Of a stretch of 64,000 nt of DNA, positions 34,501 through 46,500 are shown piece after piece. The DNA comes from Malurus cyaneus samueli. Taxonomy: Eukaryota > Chordata > Aves > Passeriformes > Maluridae. Every line of letters begins with the position of its first letter. The first letter of the stretch is position 1. The notes under the pieces are model-generated. The model was not told the DNA's origin, ran no database searches, and saw nothing but the letters and a program-made list of their open reading frames with translations. Location of the stretch: NCBI GenBank assembly GCA_009741485.1, contig VKON01000151.1, forward strand, positions 1-64,000, in the 5' to 3' direction. Both the position numbers and the translations under genes were made by a program.

Positions 34501-37500
34501 TTGTAAAACAAATCACAGATTTTCTGTTGAAGGTGTTACCCTGTGGCATGCCTTGCATTTGCTGCTCCTGCCATGTCAGGGAGAGTCAGGGTTAAGGAAT
34601 CAAAGGTATGTCCATCTCCCTGGAGGCATCCAGGAGCAGTCTGCTTTGAGGGAACAATGTTTGATTTCAGCCCAGCACAGCAGAAATCCCTGCCCAGCTG
34701 AGTGCTGTGCTGATGGCCAGGGCTGCAGCTCCCCTGCCCAGTGAGTGCTCGAGCAGGCAGATGCTGCTGCTGGGACACAAAACACCAATGCTGAGCTATT
34801 GCACAATCCACTCAGAAGCACTGGGGCCAGCGTTAGAAGTGCCTCAGGATGTAACTCAGGTTAATTTGGAAAAGCACACACAGGCCCCTGGTGCAAGCCA
34901 TGGCCCTTCAAAGGCTCTGTGTCAATTGTTTTTCTGCTGCTCCAGTGGTGCTGGGTGCTCTGCTCATCAACTGCAAGTGGAAACAGATGCTCAAAGAAGG
35001 TTTTTGGTTTTTCTCTGATCACTTGGCTGGGAGCTGCTCCCCTGGTCTGTGTGAGGAGCCTCCAGTGGAAGGAGATGAGAAATACCCTGCTGGTTTTAAA
35101 GACTCTCTTCTGTTTGGTCCTGTCCTGGTGGTGACAGTGTAATTTGGAGCTCTTTTAAGAAATCTCATCCTTCTCTAAGCTTAACCTGTACAGTGCTGTT
35201 ACACTGTGAGTGTTAGAGGAGAGACAGCTGCTTGGGACTTCTATATTAAAGAAATAAAAAACACATTATGTTGGATTTTGGAGGGGGAAATGCTACTCTT
35301 AATGCTCTTTTGGCAGTAAATGTCCTTCCAGTTCTCTTATTACTCTGAGATGAAGAATGAAGACCATTCTGTAGTTGCTGTATGGAACTTTTTGTTCAAA
35401 ATCCGTACAGGCCAGAAACACATTTAGAATAACAGCAGATTTCATCCAGAAAAGTTTGAGCAATCTTCTTAGACCCTTTTTTGAGTTAAAATTGTTAATT
35501 TTGATGATCAGGAGGTCTGATTTATTTTAAGAATGTGTAGCAGGTATTATGTAATGAAATGAAAGCTTTTCTGTGTTTCTGAGTTTGGTCCTTAACCCAG
35601 AGTCGGCAGCACGCAGCTGGAGGGAGACAGGAGGCAGAATTTGGTGGATGAGCTCCTCACACGGCACAAACAGCTCGAGGCATCCTACAGGAATGAAGGG
35701 CCGGAGCCAGACATGACCAGGTATGGCACTGTCCCCTCAAATCAGTGGGATCTGGGCTCTGAGTGTGTCTAGGGTAATGGCTGAACTCATTTCCCCTGCA
35801 GGGAGCAAAGGGAGTTTCATTTGTTTGGAAATGCTGTGATGTTGTCAGTGACAACACATCCTTGTGAGTTCTTGGGGCTGGGCACTGATTGTGATGACAG
35901 TCCCTGCAGCAGCCCCATGGATGATTTGGCCAGGCCTGTTTTGGTGACATGGGAGGTCCCTGCAACAGCCCCGTGCTGTTTTGGTTGGCCCTGGTTTTGG
36001 TGATATGGAGAAGGTCCTTGGGCCAGGTCCTGGTTTTGGTGACGTGGAGATGGTCCCTGCAGCAGCCCCATGGCTGTTGGGGCCAGCCCTGGTTTTGGTG
36101 ACATGGGGACAGTCCCTAACAGCCCCGTGGCTGTTAGGGCCCAGGCCTGGTTTTGGTGACGTGGGATGTCCTGAGCAGCCCCTGGTGATTAGGCCAGGCC
36201 CTGGTTTTGGTGACATGGGGACAGTCCCTGCCCAGCCCCAGAGCTCAGGTGTGCCTGGGGTCACGCTGGGGCTGAGCCCAACTTTCTTCCAGCCCTCTGG
36301 GCAGTGGGACTGTCCTGCTGCAATGTGCACATGACACAGAAATACATGGGGTTTTAAAGTTTTAGTTTGTGCTTTTCCATGGCAGCATTTGCAATACCCT
36401 GCATTGACAGGACTCCTGCAGCAAGGGCCCAGCCCTGCATTTGGCACAGGGAAGGTCACCTGGGGGAGGGCACTGCTGGAGCCTGCTGAGGGTGTTTTCA
36501 CCTCACTGCCATGTGCAAGGTGTGCAGGCAAACGGGAGGAAAACATAAAAACCCCCTGATAATTTCAAATTAGAAATGATCAGGGAATCCAGTATTTTCC
36601 AGCACAAGATAATATCAGAGAGAGTATTTATTTGCCAGTGTTGCAAGGCTTGATGTTTTATAGTTCTCTTTTATCTTCTTTTATTAAAAATGGATAAAAC
36701 CATGCCAAATATTCTGTTGCTGAATTCCCATCCCTTCCATGGTCTCTTTTGTGAAACCCCTAGTTTTCAGGGATACCAGCAGAGATCATCAGGGCCTCAG
36801 TCTTGTGCCAGTAAATTCAGCTTTCCTCTCCTGCCTGAGCCTGGGCTGTGCGTGGGTCTGTACGGAAGGGGCTTGGAGGGAGCTTGCAAAAAGCTTGGAG
36901 GGATCTTAGAGGGATCTTGAAGGATCTTGGAAGGATCCTGGCAGGAGCTGGTGTTAGGCACAGAGCCCCTGGGTTCTGTAGGGCTCAGCTGCCTTCCCAG
37001 CTCGGGGTCCCTTTGAAATCCCTGCAGAGTCCTGGCCCAGCTTTGGGATTCTGGAGTGGCAGAGCTCACCTTGGAATGTGCCTGGAGCTGAGGCTCAGCT
37101 TTTCCCTGCATTAGAGAAATCAGCACCTGCAGCTTGATGAAGCCCAGCAGTGCCACTTGCCCGGTTTGTGCTGCTTTTCCACGTGTGCTGCAGCCCTGCT
37201 GTGACAGCCCTGGCTGCCCAGCTCCTGTTCCTGCACAGCCCTTCCTTTCATTAACCTTCCTGCACCACTGATCACATATTTATTGTCCCCGGGGCTGGGG
37301 CTCAAGGCTTCCCCTGGAATTAATCTGCTTTACCTTCGGTCAGCACTCAGGGACTTTCACATCCTTTGAAAGCTGCTCTAAAGTTCTTGCTGGGGTGCAG
37401 GGCTGTGCTTTAACGCTCTCAGGGTTGATCCCAAGTGACAACTGCGGGCAGGACGCTCCCTGGCTCGGGGACAGCGCTGCTGCCCCTTCCGGCCCTGGCG

Positions 37501-40500
37501 GCCCTAATTAAGGTGCTGCTGGAATTTCCCAGGGAAAGGTTGAGCTTTGTGTGACTCCCCCTGAGCAGGGCCAGTTCCATTTCCTTTAATTGGGTTTTAA
37601 TAACGATTCCAGCATCTTCTGCCCCTTCCTCCTGCAGAGGGATCTGTGCAGGTTGTTGGAACAGAGCCTTTAATGGGGCAGAATTCCCAGGTTTCACTCC
37701 CTTCCAAGAGCAGGGCTGGAAAAGCAGCCAGGAATGTTTGTGGATGTCCCATGTCAGACTTTGAGAGTCTTTAAGCATTTGTGGGGACAGAGGGATGGGA
37801 ATGTCCCTGTTTCTGTCTGAGCAGGACTCAGGCTGGAGCAGTCCGTGTCAGTCACCAGGGAATCAATAAATGAACTGCCCTTCCTTGATTTCTCTTGAAT
37901 TCCTCAAAAATGGAGAAATGCTGGGAGCTGTGGGGCACAAAGCACCTGCAGTGGGAGCTGCCCCAGGTACATTTAGGAAGTCCATATTCCTTTTCCATGT
38001 GGGTCACCATTTTTCCTGGTTAAACACTGTCCTGTCAGGGAGAGGTGTTTCAGCCTGGATCCAAATGGGAATTTTGCCCCCTTCTCTCCATGAGCCAAAG
38101 GTGTCAGGTGCTTTTGGGAACTCTGGCTGTTGTTTGTGGGAAATGCTCTTTAGGAAATGAACTGCCCTCAACAAGAGTTGTTGAGGTGCCTTTGAAAGTC
38201 CCTCCTGGTGTCCTTCCTCCCTCCCAGTTCCTGCTGGAGCCTCCTGAGCTGGGATGGGATCGGCCTCAGGTCAGGGAGGTTGGTGGAGAGGGTGGGAGAG
38301 GAGGGAATTGTCCATCCAGGAGAACACCTGAGATCGAGTCCCAGGATCAGATCCAGGGCTGGGATGGGGTTGCCCAGGATTGCTGTGCCTTTGGCTGTGT
38401 GGCCATGAAGCAGCGGGGTCAGGATTGTTCAGCCCCTCCTCATCCCATGTCCCTGAGCTTGGGATGTCTGTGAGTACCTGGCTCTGTAGGGATGGCAGGG
38501 AAGGGTCCCAGCCTGGCAGGGAAGGGTCCCAGTCTGGCAGGGAAGGGTCACCCCCAGAATTTCGGGAGTTGTGCCTGGGTCTGTAGGGATGGCAGGGAAC
38601 GAGAGGTCGGGTCCAGCAGCCGGTCCGTCCGCGGCGTAGGTGAATGTACGATCGGCCTGGAGATTTAGCGGAGTTGTGCCTGGATCGTCAGCAGGAAACT
38701 CACCCCAGAATTTGGAGTTGTCTGGACTGGATCTGAGGAATGGCAGGGAACTGTCCCAACCCAGCAGGAACAGTCACCCCCAGAATTTCGGAGTTGTGCC
38801 GGGTCTGTAGGGTGGCAGGGAACAGTCCCAGCCAGCAGGAACACTCACCCCAGAATTTCGGGAGTTGTGCCCCAGGCTGAGCCCAGGGGCTGCTCTGGGG
38901 CTCAGCCCAGCCCAGGTCAGGGTCAGCACGGGGCAGCTCCAGGGCTGAGCTCCTCGGGGTTTGCTCAGAGCTCCGGGGTTCCTGCCCGAGCTGTCCCTCC
39001 CCAGCCGTGTCCCCGGGTCCCCCTGGCCCTGCTGCAGCTCAGATTCCACGGGGAACCTGCCTGGAGCCTGGGGATGGGCTGGGAGGGGTTTGGGAGCACT
39101 TTGAGCCCTGGACTGGGGTCACAGGAGGAGATTTGTCCCTCTGGGTGGGATAACACAAGGTGCAGTTCTGTCTGGAAAGAGCCCTGGTTCCCTGGAGCTG
39201 TCATTGCTGAGGGTGCAGCGGGGCTGTGCAGGGAGGCTGTTCACCCAGGGCTGCCTGAGCTGGGTTACTGTGTATTTATATATTGCTGTGTCTGGTCTGT
39301 CACGGGCAATAAGGGCCAGTGTGGAAAGGAAACTGTGATATTTGATAGCTGGGCTGCTGTCAGGAAAGGGTTATTGAGGTGTGTGGGGTTGGCATGGGAA
39401 AATCAGAGTGCTTGGAAATGAAGTGTGGTGCAACCCCAGCTGGGAAGGTGACCTGCCCTGGCTGGGGACACTCACCTAATGTGGTGACCTTCACTTGACA
39501 GGGAGCATCACTCACCCTGGAGTGGTGGCCTTCCCTGACAGGGGACACTCACCCTGGTTGGTGACACCTCCTCTGTGTGTTTATGCCAATCCCACCCAGC
39601 CCCTTGCAGTGGAGCTGTGATTCCCGGCCCTGTGCCCGGGCTGGTGCTGGGACAGGGCTGGTGGCCATGGAGGTGCTGCAGGGTGCCGGGCTGGTGTGGG
39701 CAGGCTGGTGGCCATGGAGGTGCTGCAGAGTGGCTGGGCTGGTGCTGGGACAGGGCTGGTGCCCATGGAGGTGCTGCAGGGTGCCCGGGCTGGTGCTGGG
39801 ACAGGGCTGGTGCCCATGGAGGTGCTGCAGGGTGCCTGGGCTGGTGCTGGGACAGGGCTGGTGGCCATGGAGGTGCTGCAGGGTGCCTGGGCTGGTGCTG
39901 GGACAGGGCTGGTGGCCATGGAGGTGCTGCAGGGTGGCCGGGCTGGTGGCCATGGAGGTGCTGCAGGGTGCCCGGGCTGGTGCTGGGACAGGGCTGGTGG
40001 CCCTGGAGATGCTGCAGGGTGCCCGGGCTGGTGCTGGGACAGGGCTGGTGGCCATGAAGGTGCTGCAGGGTGGCCGTGGTGCTGTCACCTGTCTGGGGTG
40101 CCTGAGGCAGCCAACACGGGCAGCTCCCAGCCCTGGAAGCTGTGGGACCAGTGAGCCCCAGCCATAGGTAAATGGTGATGAGAACAGCACGGAATGTCCT
40201 GGAACATGGGAGCAGCAGTTCCTGTGCTGGTGGGGCTGGAAGTGTTCTGCCAGCTGCAGGGAATGTGCAGGCTTCCCATCAGGAGCTGGTATAGAAATCT
40301 CCACCTGGGATGGTGCCTGGAGAGGCTTTGGAAGTGCTTGTGTTCTTCTGGCCTCTCATAGGTGTTTGGAGGGGTAGAGAGAGCTTTTCTTTCATATGTT
40401 GAATTATATTTGTTTAATTTATTAGCTTGGAGCTTCCTAAAAATCCAGTGTGAGCGCTGTGAGTGAGAGACTGTCCAGTCCTTCCCCAGCAGAGTGACCT

Positions 40501-43500
40501 GTGAGGCCGAGCTGGGGCGCCCTGGGTGCTTCAAAGCGCCCCACTGGAGCTGTCATACACAGCCGGCCGGACAGGTCTATCAGCACACACGAATCACAGG
40601 ACGACCAGCCGCTGCAAGACCGGTCTGGTCATTGAGTCGTGAAGGGGAATGACACCTAAAGAAGATGAAGAGTGTTGAATCAACAAAAAAGTGAATTATC
40701 CAACTCTGAAACACTGGGGTTGCGGGACTGGCAACCAGTATAATGTGTCACTATACTCTTTTTTCCCCTTTCTACTGTGTTATTGCCAGCATGAGATTCA
40801 ACTCAACACGGAGACAACCACACAGTGCGCAGGGACACAAGCAATCGATGTTTTGTAACCACTATCCCCAGAGTACGCAACAGAAGCTATAGGAGGAGAA
40901 AACAGAGGAAACAGAGCGGGTAACAGGGAGTTAACAAACTCAGTTCAGCGTCACAGAAGCCGCTTGTTTCCTCACGGCTGGTAAGCCAAGGCTGTGGAAC
41001 AGAGCAAATGACATCTGTGCGATTATCCTCCCTGAGGGGTGAAGTTACCCACCACGAACACCCCAGAAACGGGGAGGCGACCTTCCCAACCTTCGGTCAT
41101 TTGGGATCTATGGTTTTGAAACCAGGCAGGCGATCCAGGCCAATTAGTACCAAATCACGGGCCATCAGTCTATGTGCCGCAGCATAAACTTACCCAAGAA
41201 GAACGGGATTTATACGTCTCCTGGCCTGGGCACTGGGCTACGCAGGGGTCTGTAGGGGAAGGGGCTTGGAGGGAAGCTTGCATAAAAGCTTGGAGCGGAA
41301 TTTTGATCTTAGGGCAATAATTGGTAGGGGAGTCTTGAAGGATATTTGTAGAAGGAATAGTATGAAAGGATCCTGGCAGGAGCTCGGGTGTTTAAGGCGC
41401 AGCACGGAAGCCACCCACTGGAAGGGGGGGATCTGTACGGAGGGCTCAAGGACTGATACTGTCCCCTTGCAGAGACCCATACTGCGCACAAGCCCGAGTC
41501 CCGTTCTCTCCGCACCCCCTGCCCAAAGCTCTGTTTGGATCCTCTTTGGGGAGAAAAAATCCCACTGCGAGTTTCCTGGCCCAGCGTCTCTTTTTTTGTT
41601 ATTTGGGCGGGCTGGAAGGGATTCGCTGGAGTGGCAGAGCCCACCCTGGAATGTGCCTGGAGCGCAGGCTCAGCTTTTCCCCTGCATTAGAGAAATCAGC
41701 ACACTCCTGCAGCTTGATGAAGCCCAGAGGCAGATTGCCCTTTACTTGCTCGTTTGTGCTGCTTTTCCAGTGTGCTGCAGCCTGCTGTGACAGCCCTGGC
41801 TGCCAGCAGTCTGTTCTCTGTTCCTGCACAGCCCTTCCCTTTCATTAACCTTCCTGCACCACTGATCACATATTATTGTCCCCGGGCTGGAGGCTGCAGG
41901 CTTCCCGGAATTAATCTGCTTTACCCTTCGTTCAGCACTCAGACTTTCAGCATTCCTTTGAAAGGTGCTGCAATCAAAGTTCTTGCTGGGGGTGCAGGGC
42001 TGATGTCTTTAACGCTCTCAGGGTTGATCCAAGTGACAACTGCGGGCAGGACGCTCCCTGGCTCGGGGACAGCGCTGCTGCCCCTTCCCGGCCCTGGCGG
42101 CCCTAATTAAGTGTGCTGCTGGAATTTCGGGAAAGGTTGAGCTTTTGTGTGACTCTCGGCCTGAGCAGGGCAGTTCATTTCCTTTAATTGGGTTTTAATA
42201 ACGATTCCAGCATCTTCTGCCCCTTTCCTCCGTCAGAGGGATTCTGTGCAGGTTGTTGGAACAGAGCCTTAAGGGGCAGAATTCCCAAGGTTTCACTCCT
42301 TCCAAGAGCAGGGCTGGAAAAGCAGGCCAGGAATGTTTGTGGATGTCCCATGTCAGACTTTGAGAGTCTTTAAGCATTTGTGGGGACAGAGGGATGGGAA
42401 TGTCCCTGTTTTCTGTCTGAGCAGGACTCAGGCTGGAGCAGTCTGTGTCAGTCACCAGGGAATCAATAAGAATGGCCCTTCCTTGATTTCCTCTTGATAA
42501 TTCCTCAAAAAATTGAGAAATGCTGGGAGCTGTGGGCAAAAGCACCTTCAGTGGGAGCTGCCCAGGTACATTTAGGAAGTCCATATTCCTTTTCCATGTG
42601 GTCACCATTTTTCCTGGTTAAACACTGTCCTGTCAGGGAGAGGTGTTTCAGCCTGGATCCAAATGGGAATTTGCCCCCTCTCCATGAGAAGGTGTCAGGT
42701 GTCGGAACTCTGGCTGTTGTTTGGGGAGAAATGCTCTTAGGAAATGAGATCAACAAGAAGTTGTTGAAGTGCCTTTGAAAGTCCCTCCTGGTGTCCTTCT
42801 CCCTCCCAGTTCCTGCGGAGCCTCTGAGCTGGGATGGGATCGCCTCAGGTCAGGAGGGGTGGAGAGGGTGGAGAGGGGGAATTGTCCATCCAGGAGAACA
42901 CCTGAGACTCGAGTCCCAGGATCAGATCAGGGCTGGGATGGGGTTGCCCAGGATTGCTGTGCCTTGGCTGTGTGGCCATGAAGCAGCGGGGTCAGGATTG
43001 TTCAGCCCCTCCTCATCCCTGTCCCGAGCTTGGGATGTTCTGTGATACCTGGGTCTGTAGGGATGGCAGGGAAGGGTCCCAGCTCCAGCAGGGGAGGGTC
43101 CAGTCGGGATCCCGAGTCGCAGGGAAGGGTCACCCCAGAATTGGGAGATTGTGCTGGGTCTGTATGGTGGCAGGGAACAGTCCAGCCCAGCAGGGAAGGG
43201 TCCTCAGCGGCAGGAAGGTTCACCCAGAATTTGGGGGTGCTGGATCTGGATCTGTAGGATGGCAGGGAACTGCCCAACAGCAGGGAAGTACCCCAGAATT
43301 TCGGAGATTGTGCCTGGGTCTGTAGGGTTGGCAGGGAACAGTCCCAGCCCAGCAGAACATCACCCCCAGAATTCGGGAGTTGTGCCAGGCTGAGCCCGGA
43401 GGGGCTGCCTCGGGGCTGTCAGCCCAGCCAGGTCAGGGTCCAGCACGGGGCCAGCTCCAGGGCTGAGCTCCCTCGGGGTTTGCTCAGGCTCCGGGTCCTG

Positions 43501-46500
43501 CCCGAGCTGTCCCTCCCCAGCCTGTCCCCGGGTCCCCCTGGCCCTGCTGCAGCTAGATTCACTGGGAACCTGCGGAGCCTGGTGATGGGCTGGAGGGGTT
43601 TGGGAGCACACTTTGAGCCCTGGACTGGGGTCACAGAGAGATTTGTCCTCTGGGTGGGATAACACAAGGTGCAGTTCTGTCTGGAAAGAGCCCTGGTTCC
43701 CTGGAGCTGTCATTGCTGAGGGTGCAGCGGGGCTGTGCAGGGAGGCTGTCACCCAGGGCTGCCTGAAGCTGGGTTACTGTGTATTTATATATTGCTGTGT
43801 TCTCTGCGGGCAATAAGGACTGTGGAAAGGAAACTGTATATTTGATAAAAGGATTGATCAGATGGAAGCTGTATTGTTGGTGGATATTTAAGGGAGTGAT
43901 AGGAAAATCAGCACTTGTGAAATAAGTGTGCCAGGAGCAGCAGCAGCATTTGCTTTGTGCTCAGGGTGGTTAAGGAGATGATGTGATTTAAAAACAAATG
44001 GGTTTTAGTCATTTTTGGGCAAAGAAGTTATTTTTTTGCCTATGTTTCTTTCGGACAAGTGGTGTTCCTTGAGCTGCAGTCCCGATGCCCAACGCTGCAG
44101 TGTCCCAGGCAGAGGAGCTGAGGTGCTCTCTCTTCTCGATGGGTGTCTCCAGCAGTGCTGCTCCGTCCACGGCAGNNNNNNNNNNNNNNNNNNNNNNNNN
44201 AGGGAATGTTCAAGTGATCATCCACCCATTGTCATATACCCAGGTTTTGTTCAAGGCTCAGTCTTGCTGATCAGTCTTCTAAAGCCCTAAGCCTTGATGT
44301 GTGGCCTTGGCCTGCAGTAAATGCTGCTTGAGTAGTCTCAGTTCCTCGGGAGGTGCTGTAGGAATTATCAGTGGAACAATGAGATAAGCCCTCCCTTGTC
44401 AGGCAGTGCCGCCGTGGTTTGGAGCCGGCGCGTTGCTGAGGTCCCACGGCCAGGAGATGTCCCCAGCTCCCCAGAATTCCTCCAGGAGCTCCGGCCGAGC
44501 TCTGGGCTGTGCCCGGACACCCTCGAGTGCCAGCCGGTCCCTGACCCCTTGTTGCGGTTTGGAATGCTGGCCAAAGCCAGGCACCCACAACACCTGCTCA
44601 TTCGCTCTCCCCCACCACCACACCGGGTAGAGAAGAGCGAAGGGGAAAAAAACTAACAAAAGGTTCATTAGTTGAGATAAGGAACAGGGAGGAAAACACT
44701 TGATGGACAAAACAGGCACAACTTAAATAATCAAGTGAATTTATTACTAACAAAGTCAGGGAGGAGAATGAGAAATAAATTACAACCCTCAAAGACACCG
44801 ATCTTCTCCCCACTCCTCCCCCCTTCCCACCAACAAGAAAAGCAGTGGAGGGGAACAGGTTGGGGTTGGTCAGTTCATCACCGGATCCTGTGACAGCTGA
44901 GGGAGAAGATTCCTTCCCTTGCGATGCCGTGGGGTCCCTCCCACGGGAGACAGTTCTCCATGAACCTCTCCGGCGTGGTTCCACTCTCACGAGCAGCAGG
45001 CTCACACACATCTGCTGCTGCGTGAGTCCCCCCACGGGCAGACAGTCATCCCAAAACTGCTGCACTGTGGGCTCTCTTGTCCACCGGGTACAGTCAGAAG
45101 GCCAGGCTGTTCCATCTCGGGAGCAAGGCCTCTCTCTCCATGGGTCTCCTGCTGGACACAGCCCCCTTCCCGTGTCCGCCCGCTCCGGCGTGGGGACCTC
45201 CCTCCTCCACGGGTGGGGTGGATCTCTGCACCTCTGTGGACCCCATGGGCTGCAGGGGGCAGCCTGCTCCACCATGGTCACCATGCAGGGGGACAGCCTG
45301 CTCACCATGGTCACCATGGGCTGCAGGGGGACACTGTCACCATGGTCACCATGGGCTGCAGGGGGACAGCCTGTCCACCATGGTCACCATGGGCTGCAGG
45401 GGACAGCCTGTCCACCATGGTGACCATGGGCTGCAGGGGGACAGCTGCTGTCACCATGGTCACCATGGCTGCAGGGGACAGCCTGCTCCACCATGGTCAC
45501 CATGGGCTGCAGGGGGACAGCCTGCTCCACCATGGTCACCATGGGCTGCAGGGACAGCCTGCTCCACCATGGTCACCATGGGCTGCAGGGGACAGCCTGC
45601 TCCACCATGGTCACCATGGGCTGCAGGGGGACAGCTGCTCCACCATGGTCACCATGGGCTGCAGGGGACAGCCTGCTCACCATGGTACCATGGGCTGCAG
45701 GGGACAGCCTGCTCCACCATGGTCACCATGGGCTGCAGGGGGACAGCCTGCTCCACCATGCTCGTCACCACGGCCTGCAAAGGAATCCCAGCTCCGGCGC
45801 CTGGAGCAGCTCCTCCCCCTCTCCACATGACCTTGGTGTCTTCATCCCTTCACATATTTCTCAGCCTCCTCCACTGGCAAAACTACTCTGTGTGTGCTCC
45901 TTGTTTTGATTTCTTCTTAAATATGTTTTCACAGAGGCGTAACCACTATCTTTAATTGGCCCAGGTTTGTCAGTGGCATGTCCATCATGCTCAGAGCCAA
46001 CAGAATTGGCTCTGCTGGACATGGTGGAAGCCTCCAGAAGCTTCTCACAGGCGCCATCTTTTTTGGCCCCCCCACCTCCAAAAACTGGGCCAAGTAAAAC
46101 CACCACACCCCTCCTGGCCCCGCTGTCCTTGTGCACAGTGACCTCCTGATGGGGCTGTGGCGACAGAGGGATGTCCAGCAGATGTGGGCACTGGGCAGCA
46201 TCAGCACCTCCTGGGGAGCAACTCAATTAAAAACTCAATTAAAAACATCAAAACAACTGCAACGTTCAAATTTAGGTCTTGGTGTGATTAAAAAACATTG
46301 AGAATTTGAGAGATCCTAAAAGCCCTCTCAGTTCTTCTGTTTGTGGAAGTGCTTTGGGGAATAGCAATGAAAAGTTGTATAAATTCAGCACATCCGCCTC
46401 TTTAGATATTTTTGTGTTATAGATTGTATTTTATATCTTTTGTGTATTGTCTATAAAGCTGTATCATATAATCGATTGTATATTTTATATATTCAAATAA

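Larger units (their letters stand above)
27303..39420. repeat. Duplicated block, copy B (STX8 exons 1-4 and introns)
   Basis: Second copy of 14105-26075, in the same orientation. It diverges from A and C near 39290, just after the shared TGTATTTATATATTGCTGTG. It differs from A by many one-base indels and by array lengths. Confidence 0.9.

Noticed and set aside
44845..45955. Open frames across the LTR array
   Set aside because: 39-bp units keep frames open. No retroviral protein domain is present; the element is a solo LTR.
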